DNA of 64,000 bases from Bacteroidales bacterium (GTDB lineage: Bacteria; Bacteroidota; Bacteroidia; Bacteroidales; UBA932), in the NCBI GenBank assembly GCA_017439305.1, contig JAFSJK010000023.1, positions 1 to 64,000 on the forward strand. The letters are read 5' to 3'. Every line of letters starts with the position of its first letter. Position 1 is the stretch's first letter. Positions 36,701 through 45,363 of this stretch are shown piece after piece. The position numbers were made by a program, and so were the translations under genes. The notes beneath the pieces were generated by a model that was not told the DNA's origin, made no database searches, and worked only from the letters and a program-made list of their open reading frames with translations.

Positions 36701-38326
36701 TCAGCCACTTATTACTGATAAGAACTCTTCAGAGTCGGGGGCACTGGATTTTCCAATTTTCTCTCGCAGCCGATATATCTTGGCATTCAATGCCCCAGGG
36801 GTCTTATTCAAGATTGTGCATAATGACGTATGATCCAATTGGAGTGCCAGATAGCAATAGATCATGAGATCATCTTTTTTCAAAGTAGGGACCTGTTCTG
36901 CAAGCCGCACCATTAAGTTCCTTCTTGTTTCATTCAACGATTCCATCATCTCTTCAATTGTTCGATCGTCATTTGCCAAGTCATTCAGCATCTTTTCAAA
37001 AGATGGCAAAATCTTATATGGCTGATTTACCCATTTAAGTTCTGACAACTTGTTAAAGAACTTCATTCCAGACTCAAATGATATCTTTAATGCACGAGAG
37101 TGTGCTTTGTCCATATCTTGTATTTTACTGTTCAACAGTGCGTTTTCCCATTTCAATAAGCGCTTCCGTTGCATCAGCCTCCTAATTCCCCAGACAGATG
37201 CTAAAGCTAAAATACACAATAATAAAACAGTAATAACAAGTTTATGTCTAGTAATGGAATGATTTAACCGCTCGATTTCCTTTTCTTTCTGATAATAATC
37301 CCGTTGAGGAATGACAACAGACTCTCTTTCCCAATCCAATTGCTTTGATTGTAAATAACTCAAAAATCGTTGTGAGGCTTCCAATGCGCGCTCTGATTCT
37401 TGAAGGGCTATCGACGATTCATATTCTCGATAGTCCATCAAGTATCTGTCATAATCTGTTATGGCAATGGTTTCAGCCATGTCGAACAACTTCTTTGAAT
37501 AATCCTTATCTCCAAGTAATGCTGCCGAATAAGCAGCATTGATCCACGCAAAGAAAGGTAGTCTGTACTGCAAAGAATCTCTAACAAATCCAGTTATTTC
37601 CAATACTTTTTTCGGATTCTTTACAGGACGAAGTATCAATCCCTCAGCATAACTCAATAATGCGTTGGCTAACAGGGTGGTATCTTTTAATTCACGCCCT
37701 TTTTTAATGACATCCAGCATGATACTATCTCCTTCGTTAAACAGTTCGTTAGCCAAGTATGCTTCCCCCAATCGCAACCGCGAGTACCTCAAATGGTTTT
37801 CATTATTTCCGTTTTGAAAATGCATACATGCTTTCTCTGCACTTTCCAATCGTCCAATGCGATTGAAAGTCCTTTCAAAAACCAAGGCCATCTGCCTGCA
37901 TATCAGCCCGCCGTAAAAATGATCCTCCAGTTCATCAGAAATGTTCTCCGCCTCCGTCAGGGAAAGAATGGCCTTTCCATAATCGGACTTGTTGAATTGG
38001 ATGTATCCGGCAAGGAAGAGCGCTTTCATCAAGCGGTCATCATCGTGATGCTCTCGGAAATAGTCCGCCGCACGCACGAGAGCCGCGTCATCATCCTCAT
38101 CGATATACAAGCGATAGCGGGCGATGGAGTTCAATAACGTATACCGTGCATCCACTTTTGCCGAAGAGATACCCACCGTATCCAAAGAAGCCAATACCGC
38201 CAGTGCGCTGTCCGGGACTTCGTGTACATACGATTCCACAGCCGTCATCGTGCGAAGGACCGTCTCTTTACGCGTACAGGAAATGGTCAGAAGAACCAGA
38301 ACGAAGTAAAAACAAAAGTGTCTCAT
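36701..38326 (-). CDS. Membrane-anchored TPR protein with C-terminal helix-turn-helix
   Basis: 541 residues from the ATG at 38326 (the frame also opens at a TTG one codon earlier). N-terminal signal or lipobox LLTISC, TPR-like helical repeats (about 80-330), one membrane span (about 357-380), a coiled-coil region (about 385-430), then a helical C-terminus including DLMIYCYLALQLDH and GALNAKIYRLREKIG, a LuxR-like helix-turn-helix pattern. Bacteroidota have many such one-membrane-span regulators (DUF6377-like), but their signals are mostly unknown. It is AT-rich like its neighbours and precedes the secreted cassette on the same strand, separated by the ATGACGA array. Confidence 0.65.
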   Translation of the reverse strand: MRHFCFYFVLVLLTISCTRKETVLRTMTAVESYVHEVPDSALAVLASLDTVGISSAKVDARYTLLNSIARYRLYIDEDDDAALVRAADYFREHHDDDRLMKALFLAGYIQFNKSDYGKAILSLTEAENISDELEDHFYGGLICRQMALVFERTFNRIGRLESAEKACMHFQNGNNENHLRYSRLRLGEAYLANELFNEGDSIMLDVIKKGRELKDTTLLANALLSYAEGLILRPVKNPKKVLEITGFVRDSLQYRLPFFAWINAAYSAALLGDKDYSKKLFDMAETIAITDYDRYLMDYREYESSIALQESERALEASQRFLSYLQSKQLDWERESVVIPQRDYYQKEKEIERLNHSITRHKLVITVLLLCILALASVWGIRRLMQRKRLLKWENALLNSKIQDMDKAHSRALKISFESGMKFFNKLSELKWVNQPYKILPSFEKMLNDLANDDRTIEEMMESLNETRRNLMVRLAEQVPTLKKDDLMIYCYLALQLDHTSLCTILNKTPGALNAKIYRLREKIGKSSAPDSEEFLSVISG

Positions 38327-38496
38327 CAAGAGTCATTTATATCTTACAAGATACGAAAAAGCAGCCGGAATTCCAAAATGATCAAACATTTCAGGTAATG
38401 TGCAACTATTAACCTCCGGCTGCAGGAATGCAGCCTACAAAAAAAGGACACAGGCTGCCTATCTTGAATTGGTGCTGGACAAAGGCTGGGAACCTT

Positions 38497-38567
38497 GAAC
38501 GACACACCCAACAGGCAACCTGCGCCTTTATGGCGCAGGAACCTATCGAGGAGTTGTCGTTCTTTTT
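38497..38567 (+). repeat. Nested inverted repeat with T run
   Basis: Outer arms GAACGACA (38497-38504) and TGTCGTTC (38555-38562) enclose the perfect 8-bp hairpin CCTGCGCC/GGCGCAGG and are followed by TTTTTG. It could be a composite terminator or an element end. Confidence 0.45.
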
Positions 38568-38802
38568 GAAAATTCCCAGTTTTGTCCTAGAACTTACCTC
38601 AACAGTATTCCATTAAGGAATTTATGTCTTTCTCTTTTGTTTCCGCAAATATACTAAAAAATAACCACCCTGCAAGAGGACGACTGAAGAACAGGTCCAC
38701 GAGCGAGATGGTCTTTTGTTCAAATCAAAAGCGGATAAACCGGCCCTGGGAGAGCTTGTAGGCCACATCAATCCGCTTTTCCCCCTTTCTAAACTACCCC
38801 AA

Positions 38803-38817
38803 AAATGCAGGGCTGGC
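38803..38817 (+). repeat. 15-base direct repeat, right copy
   Basis: AAATGCAGGGCTGGC, identical and in the same orientation as 34322-34336; about 45 bases from the 3' end of the hydrolase gene at 38863. Confidence 0.4.
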
Positions 38818-38862
38818 TTAAGCGCCTCCAACTTGAACCTGCCAGCCATGCCTGACAAAAAA

Positions 38863-39897
38863 TTACCAGTTCTTCCGGTCCACCGTCCACTCCGGATACT
38901 TCCAGTGCATATATTCCGTGTCCAGGAAGAGGGCGGACTCGCCCACCTTGCCCTTCAGGTGCCAGTCCAGCCACTTGCGGACGGCTACGGCATAACCGCC
39001 GCCATACAGCTCGTAATACGTGCCGTGGTGACCGTCCGGCGGCGTGTTGATCATGACGACCGGAACGTTCTTGATATTGGCGAAATCCTTGACGGCGTTG
39101 TTGTAGGCGATGTCGGTAGGACCGCCGATGATATACAGCATCGGGGTATGCAGACTCGCAAAGGCGTCCTTCGTCGCCCCGGACATGGAGATGTCACCGA
39201 TGCCGGAATTCAGCAAGATGCATGTCGTCAGGCGCGGATCATGGGAGACGGCAAGGGTCATCGCTCCGCCGCAGGACTGCCCCATCGCGGCCACGTGGCA
39301 AAGGTCCACCTTTCCATAGTACTCCGACTCGGGATTGGCATTCTGGTCCGTCAGCCAGTCCAGGGCCTCCAGCAGCTGGCGCGGATAGGTGCGGGGACGC
39401 ATGGGCTGCTGGGCCTGAGGGGCACGGTTCCGCTGCTCCCGGATGGCCTTGAGCCGCTTCTCCGTTTCTTCCTGCTGGGCCTTGACCTCGGCCAGAGTGG
39501 GCGCCTTGATTTCCTCGCCCGTAGCCAGGATGACGCGCTTTCCTTCCGGATACATCCCCTTCATCACGTTTTTCCAATTCGCAATCGGATCTTCATCCTC
39601 GAAGGGCCCGATGCCCACGACGATATAGCCGTAGGATGCCACTTCATTCAGCAGGAAACGCATCTGGACGGTGCTGTTGGCACAGCCACCGTTCGCATAC
39701 AGGAGGACAGGCAGTCTGTCCAGCGGCTTCAGGTCCTGCGGACGGTAGATCGTGAAATTCGGGAGCGAGGCGTCCCCGGCGACCATGGCCTTGTACGGGC
39801 CAGTGCCGCCCCCCTGGACGGTGTAGCTCTTTTCCGTCTGGGCGAAGCCGGTGATGGTCGTTGCAACCAGCAACAGAGTGAATAACAATTTACGCAT
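38863..39897 (-). CDS. Secreted alpha/beta hydrolase (esterase/depolymerase-like)
   Basis: 344 residues, signal peptide ending near GFAQ (about residue 20). LLYANGGCAN is the oxyanion region, GQSCGG holds nucleophile S208, and DGHHGTYYE near the C-terminus supplies a candidate catalytic His. A charged insertion at about 128-168 (KAPTLAEVKAQQEETEKRLK and following) looks like a lid or extended loop. It ends the long minus-strand arabinose operon, 13 bases after the AraL-like gene. It may remove acyl groups from oligosaccharides in the periplasm. Confidence 0.75.
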   Translation of the reverse strand: MRKLLFTLLLVATTITGFAQTEKSYTVQGGGTGPYKAMVAGDASLPNFTIYRPQDLKPLDRLPVLLYANGGCANSTVQMRFLLNEVASYGYIVVGIGPFEDEDPIANWKNVMKGMYPEGKRVILATGEEIKAPTLAEVKAQQEETEKRLKAIREQRNRAPQAQQPMRPRTYPRQLLEALDWLTDQNANPESEYYGKVDLCHVAAMGQSCGGAMTLAVSHDPRLTTCILLNSGIGDISMSGATKDAFASLHTPMLYIIGGPTDIAYNNAVKDFANIKNVPVVMINTPPDGHHGTYYELYGGGYAVAVRKWLDWHLKGKVGESALFLDTEYMHWKYPEWTVDRKNW

Positions 39898-39910
39898 GAT
39901 ACAAATATGT

Positions 39911-40768
39911 TTATAGGTTTTTCAGCAATTCTCCGAATTCCGCCACGCTGGCGGCGATGAGGTCCGGGGCCGGGCCGGCGGCGAGAGCGGTCCCGAGGGT
40001 TGTCTCCCCGCTGAGGACCAACACCCCGAAGCACCCGGCGTTCCGCGCGGAAGCGACATCGGTGTAAAGCCGGTCCCCGCACACCGCCACCTCGTTGGGA
40101 CGAAGGCCCAAGGAAGAACACAATCCGTTGAGCATCAGCGGACTCGGCTTTCCGATTACCGTGTCAGGACTTCTCCCGACAGCTCCTTCCAAGGCCTTGC
40201 ACAGGGAGCCGCAATCGATCAGGATGGTCTCCCGGTCGGTCGGGCAGACCCAGTCGGGATTGGTTGCGATATAGGGGATGTCGCGTTTCGACGCCCACCA
40301 GGCGGCCCGGCAGAACCGATCGTAGGTCAGGGTGGGGTCGAAAGCGACGACCAAGGCATCCGGGCGGTCGGCAGGGTCGTCCCGGGTAAGTTCGAACCCG
40401 GCCTCCTCAAATTCCCGCTGCATGCTCGGCGTTCCCAGGAGGAACAGTCTCCGGACCTGCGGAAGCTGCGCCCGGAGATAACCGATGGTGGCCACGGAAG
40501 ACGTAAGCACCTGGTCCTCTGAAACCTGTATCCCCATTCCCGTCAACTTTCCCACATAGTCCTTCCGGCTCCGGGTGGGATTGTTCGTCAGGAAGGAATA
40601 GCCGATCCCGCGACTCCGCAACGATTCCAGGAAAGCGGGCGTGAAAGGAAACAGGGCCGATCCCAGATAGATGGTCCCGTCCATGTCCAGGGCCACGTGC
40701 CGGATCTTGCGGCACGCAGCCCTGAGACGGGATTCATCCATGGGTGACTGATACTTGAACGCCTCCAT
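39911..40768 (-). CDS. araL-like: HAD-IIA (NagD/AraL-like) sugar phosphatase
   Basis: 285-residue cytoplasmic phosphatase of HAD subclass IIA. Motif I is D28-M-D30-GTIYLG, motif II is FLTNN, motif III the Lys in VIGKPSP, and motif IV VCGDRLYTD. B. subtilis AraL, encoded beside AraM in the ara operon, is the closest functional parallel; it dephosphorylates sugar phosphates and may limit their build-up. The start codon overlaps the stop of the GH43-GH51 gene (TGATG), so the two are translationally coupled. Araneous specificity cannot be fixed from sequence. Confidence 0.75.
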   Translation of the reverse strand: MEAFKYQSPMDESRLRAACRKIRHVALDMDGTIYLGSALFPFTPAFLESLRSRGIGYSFLTNNPTRSRKDYVGKLTGMGIQVSEDQVLTSSVATIGYLRAQLPQVRRLFLLGTPSMQREFEEAGFELTRDDPADRPDALVVAFDPTLTYDRFCRAAWWASKRDIPYIATNPDWVCPTDRETILIDCGSLCKALEGAVGRSPDTVIGKPSPLMLNGLCSSLGLRPNEVAVCGDRLYTDVASARNAGCFGVLVLSGETTLGTALAAGPAPDLIAASVAEFGELLKNL

Positions 40769-43707
40769 CAGTTCTTCTTCAGCCGGTAGATCATGAACGT
40801 CTTGGCAGGGACCTTCTCATTGAAAAGCCCGTCCTTGAGATCGAACGTCCCGGTCTCCGGAACGACCGCCTCCGGATTCTCCAGCGTATTGTCCAGGTCC
40901 GGATAGGCACTGTGGAAGGAAGTGCAGCCGGCAGCGGTGAGCCGCTGGCCCTTCTTCAGGCCCTTGACGCTGATGGAGACGCTCCGGGAGTAGGTAGAGG
41001 TATTGACGATCTTGACGATGTACTCTCCCGCATCGGCATCCCAGACGGCCGAGGCGAACAGGCCGTCCTGCCCTTCCTGTCCGCTCACGGGCTTTCCGTT
41101 CAGGGTCAGGGAGGCGACATGGGTTCCCTTGTTCAGGGAATACAGCTGCTGGACGTACCAGCTGCAGCTCCGTACGCTGGAAAGGTTGTCGAACCAGATC
41201 AGATCCGGCCGCCACTGCCAGCCTTTCACGTGCGCGAAGAGCGGCGCATAGGTGGCCATCTGCACCAGGTCGGCATTCCTCTCGAGTCCGGTCATGAAGG
41301 CGGCCTCCAGCAGGGAGGCATTGAAATGGTTCCATTTCTTTCCTTCCCCGTGGCAGGCATACTCGCCGGCGAAAACCTTCGGACCCTTCCGGTCGTAGTT
41401 GTCATACCGGCTTCCCTGGGCGAGGAACCAGGATTCCGGACGATAGTAGTGCTCGTCCACGAGGTCCACGCCCACCGTGCGCATCTGGGGCCACAGGTAC
41501 TCGAAGAGTTCTCCCTCCGAGCCGGGACCGGACGTACCGATGATCTTGATTTCAGGATGCTTCTCCCTGATGGCCTTGACAAACGGGATGAGGCGCTTGG
41601 GGTATTCCGGTCCCCACTGCTCGTTACCCACGGCAAGGAGCCGCATGTTGAACGGAGCCGGATGGCCCATCTCGGCGCGGACCTTGCCCCAAGGGGTGTC
41701 GGTGGCACCGTTGGCGAATTCGATCAGGTCCAGGGCGTCCTGGATGTAGGGCTGCAGCTCGGAGACGGGGATGAAGGCGTCGGGATTGTCCGGACTGTTC
41801 TGGAACTGGCAGGCGATGCCGCAGCTGATCACGGGAAGCGGAGCCGCACCCAGGTCCTCGCAAAGCTGGAAATACTCGAAGAAACCTAGGCCGTAACTCT
41901 GGAAATAATCCGGGAACAGCCGGTCGGCATAGGTGTAGTGCCAGCGGTTCTCGTTGAAAGGACGGTTCTCCACGGGACCGACCGAGTTCTTCCAGTTGTA
42001 CCGTGTATCGATGTCAGCCCCCTCCACGATGCAACCACCCGGGAAACGGAACACGCCCGGGTGCAGGTCGTACAGGGCCTGGACAAGGTCTTTCCGCAAG
42101 CCTCCCTTTCTCCCCTTCCAGGTATCCACCGGGAAGAGGGAAATGTGCTCCAGGTCAGCCCCCTGGGTCGCCGAGGCGAGGAATACCCGCAGGCGGGCAT
42201 CCTGCATCGTCACGGGCGCGGTCAGGACCGTCTCATATTGCTTCCACTCATCCGAGACGATCTCGATTTCGGACGAGACGAGGACCTGGCTCTCCACGTC
42301 GGATTCCAGGTTGACCAGTTCCGCGCGGACCTTGCTTCCGGCTCCCCGGGCCCAGACGGAGAAGCGGTATTCCTTGCCCCGCTGGATTCCCATCCCGAAG
42401 AAACCGTCGTTCTGCAGGCCCGTGTACTTGTCGGTATGCCCGGAAGGATCCAGGTGGACATAGTTCGGATTGCGGTCGAACGGGCCGTCATCCTTCAGGG
42501 ATACCTTTCCGAAGGCGGTCCAGCCGGTGAAGGGATGCGGGAAGTCGAAGGAACGGTTCTTGACCATCTCGGCATACACGCCGCCGTCCGCCGCGAAGTT
42601 GATGTCCTCGAAGAACACCCCGTACATGGTCGGCTGGATGGCGGCGCCATTCTTGGAGGCGTCGAGTACCATCGCGTGGGCGGTCTTCTCCGACGCGTCT
42701 TCCAAGCACACGACCGGCCATTCATCTTCCCACCCGATTTCACGGATGACGAGTTTGGACTGGCCGCCATACCTTTCATAGGCATGGCAGAGATACAGGT
42801 CCTTTCCGTCGATGGTATAGGCCGAACAGTGACCGGAAGCGACGAAACGGTCGCTGTCGAAGGCCACGAGGCGGCCGCCGCCCTGGGCCATGTCTTTCCC
42901 GGTGTCGTCCAGATAGGGACCTTCCACGTTCCGGGAACGGCCGACCGCCACCTTATAGGAACTGTTCACGCCCACGCAGCAGTAGTCCCAGGAGACAAAG
43001 AGGTAGTACCAGCCGCCGTGCTTGTACACGTGCGCGCCCTCGATGGCATTCTTTCCGGCCAGGGAGGAAAGCGGATTGTGGATATCGGGCCGGTCGATGG
43101 TGTATCTCCGGGCGATGGTCCGGGGTACGCCGTCCACGCCCGACAGGTCTTTCTTCATGCGGACGAGCTGGATGCCGTCCCAGTAGGAGCCGAAGACCAT
43201 CCAGGGCGTCCCGTCATCGGCAATGACGACATTGGCGTCGATGGCGTTCCATTTCATCCCGTCCGGGACGGAATGGATGATTTCACCGCAGTCCTTCCAG
43301 GGTTCCGATGAGGCCGGATCCAGCGTGGAGCGGGTCATGTGGCAGATGACGGAAGTCTGGAGCCCGGAGGCCGAAGGAGAACAGAACATATGCCACAGGC
43401 CGTTGTGGTGGATGATGTCCGGTGCCCAGGCACCGCCGCGCCAGCCGGGAACGAATTCCGAGATCCACTTGAAATCGACCTTCGGCCCCGGGACGGAAGT
43501 CCAGGTCTTGAGGTCGGTGGAAGTCATCTCCGAAGGGCCGGTACCGAAGACATACCAGGTATCCCCTTCCTTCGCGAGGACGGGGTCGTGGACGCCCGGC
43601 TCCACCGGGTCGAAACGGTAAGGGGCTCTGGGATGGCGCTGGGCCGATGCGGTCAGGCAGACGACCAGCAGCAATCCCGCCAGGGCTGCAATTCTTTTCA
43701 TGGTCAT
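40768..43707 (-). CDS. GH43-GH51 fusion: arabinanase plus alpha-L-arabinofuranosidase, secreted
   Basis: 979 residues with a signal peptide ending near SAQ (residue 23). Residues about 30-335 are a GH43 propeller with D41 in VHDPVL, D157 in NAIDANVV and E223 in NAIEGAHV. From about 342 a GH51 enzyme begins (QPTMYGVFFEDINFAADGG), with its carbohydrate-binding jelly roll and TIM barrel; E696 in VGNEQWG is acid/base and E782 in FAGEYACHG the nucleophile. Both halves look intact. Backbone cleavage and terminal arabinose release are thus joined in one polypeptide. Encoded directly after AraB. Confidence 0.9.
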   Translation of the reverse strand: MTMKRIAALAGLLLVVCLTASAQRHPRAPYRFDPVEPGVHDPVLAKEGDTWYVFGTGPSEMTSTDLKTWTSVPGPKVDFKWISEFVPGWRGGAWAPDIIHHNGLWHMFCSPSASGLQTSVICHMTRSTLDPASSEPWKDCGEIIHSVPDGMKWNAIDANVVIADDGTPWMVFGSYWDGIQLVRMKKDLSGVDGVPRTIARRYTIDRPDIHNPLSSLAGKNAIEGAHVYKHGGWYYLFVSWDYCCVGVNSSYKVAVGRSRNVEGPYLDDTGKDMAQGGGRLVAFDSDRFVASGHCSAYTIDGKDLYLCHAYERYGGQSKLVIREIGWEDEWPVVCLEDASEKTAHAMVLDASKNGAAIQPTMYGVFFEDINFAADGGVYAEMVKNRSFDFPHPFTGWTAFGKVSLKDDGPFDRNPNYVHLDPSGHTDKYTGLQNDGFFGMGIQRGKEYRFSVWARGAGSKVRAELVNLESDVESQVLVSSEIEIVSDEWKQYETVLTAPVTMQDARLRVFLASATQGADLEHISLFPVDTWKGRKGGLRKDLVQALYDLHPGVFRFPGGCIVEGADIDTRYNWKNSVGPVENRPFNENRWHYTYADRLFPDYFQSYGLGFFEYFQLCEDLGAAPLPVISCGIACQFQNSPDNPDAFIPVSELQPYIQDALDLIEFANGATDTPWGKVRAEMGHPAPFNMRLLAVGNEQWGPEYPKRLIPFVKAIREKHPEIKIIGTSGPGSEGELFEYLWPQMRTVGVDLVDEHYYRPESWFLAQGSRYDNYDRKGPKVFAGEYACHGEGKKWNHFNASLLEAAFMTGLERNADLVQMATYAPLFAHVKGWQWRPDLIWFDNLSSVRSCSWYVQQLYSLNKGTHVASLTLNGKPVSGQEGQDGLFASAVWDADAGEYIVKIVNTSTYSRSVSISVKGLKKGQRLTAAGCTSFHSAYPDLDNTLENPEAVVPETGTFDLKDGLFNEKVPAKTFMIYRLKKN

Positions 43708-43710
43708 TCG

Positions 43711-45363
43711 TTATTTGTTTCTGGTTTCATCAAGTTGTTCAGTGAACCGGCACAGGGCGAGATAGTCCCTGTATTTGCGGTCATAATACCCGGAGCGGTC
43801 GGGATCCGGTTCATAGCGGCAGGCGATATCCGGTCCCATGGCCTCCGAAGCGGCTTCCACGGAGGTGTACAAGCCAGCCGCCGTGGCGGCGAACATGGCG
43901 GCGCCTAGTGCGCATGCCTGGGTGGTGTCGGGGACTTCGATGGGCATGCCCAAGACATCACTCATCGTCTGCATCACCAGCGGGGACTTCAGGGCGATGC
44001 CGCCGATGCCCACGATCCGGTTGATGGAGACGCCTTCCCTTCGGAAATGCTCGACAATGGCCCGGCTGCCGAAGGAAGTAGCTTCCACGAGCGCCCGGTA
44101 CACCAAAGGAGCAGAAGCGGCCAGGGTCAGACCGGTAAGCGTTCCGGTCACCTTCTGGTTGGTATAGGGGGTCCGGCGGCCATTCATCCAGTCCGTAGCC
44201 AGCAGCAGGCTTTCCTCCGGCGGAATCTTTTCCGCCTCGGCTGTCAGGGCGGGAAGAATCTGACCGACAGCCTTTTCCAGTGCATCTCCAGTCAGTCCCG
44301 ACAAGGTCCGCAGCGGCCATTCCAGGATGCGTCGGAACATCGCATAGACATCCCCGAAACTGGCCTGTCCGGCTTCCATTCCCACCATGCCCGGGAGGAT
44401 GGATCCGTCCACCTGCCCCAGGATACCCCTGATGCAACGGTCTCCTACCTCCTCATAAGGGGCTACTACCATGTCGCAGGCCGAGGTACCGATTACACGC
44501 ACGAGCGTTCCCGGCTTGATCTTGGCGCCGACCGCGCCCATGTGGGGATCGAAGGCACTGGCCGCTACGACCGTCGTTTCCTTCAGGCCCAGCCGGGCCG
44601 CCCATTCCGGGCACAGGTGTCCCACCGGCGTATCGGCCGTGACCGTCGGACTGTCATAACGGAAGCGGACCAGATCCGGGTCCAGTTTCCGGAAGAAGTC
44701 CTCCGGCGGAAGACCGCCCCAGCGGGCGTCCCAGAGCGCCTTGTGGCCGGCCGCACACCGGCTCCGGACAATCCTGTCGGCATCGGTCACACCGGTCAAC
44801 AGAGCGGGAATCCAGTCACAATGCTCGACAACGGCGTAGGCTGCCCTGGCGACTTCGGGACTGGACCGCATGCAGTGCAGGGTCTTCGCCCAAAGCCATT
44901 CGCTGCTGTAGATCCCGCCTTCGTACATCGTATAATCCAGATCCAAGGACTTGCAGAGGGCATTGATTTCGTCTGCCTCCTGCATGGCGGAATGGTCCTT
45001 CCACAGGACGAACATGGCATCCGGATTCTCAGCGAACTCCGGCTTGAGCGACAGCGGAACACCGGCCCGGTCCGTAAAGACAGAGGTCGTTCCCGTCGCA
45101 TCAAGGGCGATGCCCACAACCTGGGAGGCGACTCCGGCAGGGCAGGCGCCAAGCGCCTCCCGCACAGAAGATTCGAGCGTTTCCAGATAATCCAGCGGAT
45201 GCTGGCGCCACTGGTTGGCGGAGGGGTTGCAGTACAACCCTTCCGCCCAGCGGGGATATTCTTTGACGGACGAGGAAAGGACCTCTCCCGTCCGGGCATC
45301 CACGACCAGGGCACGGACCGAATCCGAGCCGAAGTCGAGTCCGATTACATATTGGTTTCCCAT
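43711..45363 (-). CDS. araB: L-ribulokinase
   Basis: FGGY-family carbohydrate kinase of 550 residues, close to the usual AraB length. The N-terminal phosphate loop is IGLDFGSDSVRALVVD; VGIALDATGTTSVF and WKDHSA lie in the substrate domain, and GIGGIALKSPLVMQ with DTTQACALGAAM form the ATP-binding C-terminal lobe, as in AraB. It phosphorylates L-ribulose in the arabinose pathway. The first 19 bases overlap the 3' end of araM. No isomerase (araA) or epimerase (araD) is in the window, so they must be elsewhere. Confidence 0.92.
   Translation of the reverse strand: MGNQYVIGLDFGSDSVRALVVDARTGEVLSSSVKEYPRWAEGLYCNPSANQWRQHPLDYLETLESSVREALGACPAGVASQVVGIALDATGTTSVFTDRAGVPLSLKPEFAENPDAMFVLWKDHSAMQEADEINALCKSLDLDYTMYEGGIYSSEWLWAKTLHCMRSSPEVARAAYAVVEHCDWIPALLTGVTDADRIVRSRCAAGHKALWDARWGGLPPEDFFRKLDPDLVRFRYDSPTVTADTPVGHLCPEWAARLGLKETTVVAASAFDPHMGAVGAKIKPGTLVRVIGTSACDMVVAPYEEVGDRCIRGILGQVDGSILPGMVGMEAGQASFGDVYAMFRRILEWPLRTLSGLTGDALEKAVGQILPALTAEAEKIPPEESLLLATDWMNGRRTPYTNQKVTGTLTGLTLAASAPLVYRALVEATSFGSRAIVEHFRREGVSINRIVGIGGIALKSPLVMQTMSDVLGMPIEVPDTTQACALGAAMFAATAAGLYTSVEAASEAMGPDIACRYEPDPDRSGYYDRKYRDYLALCRFTEQLDETRNK

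Larger units (their letters stand above)
38327..38862. other. Intergenic stretch with nested palindromes, no gene supported
   Basis: Contains TATCTTGT (38353-38346, minus), a likely -7 box 20 bases before the regulator ATG. Also GGCTGCA-GGAA-TGCAGCC (38418-38435), CCTGCGCC-TTTAT-GGCGCAGG (38519-38539), an outer pair GAACGACA / TGTCGTTC (38497-38504, 38555-38562) followed by TTTTTG, and the right copy of the 15-base repeat. Short open frames here have no start context or domain I recognise. Confidence 0.5.

Noticed and set aside
38622..38858. Minus-strand 78-codon frame between the regulator and the hydrolase
   Set aside because: No signal peptide, start context or domain; more likely part of a repeated non-coding element.
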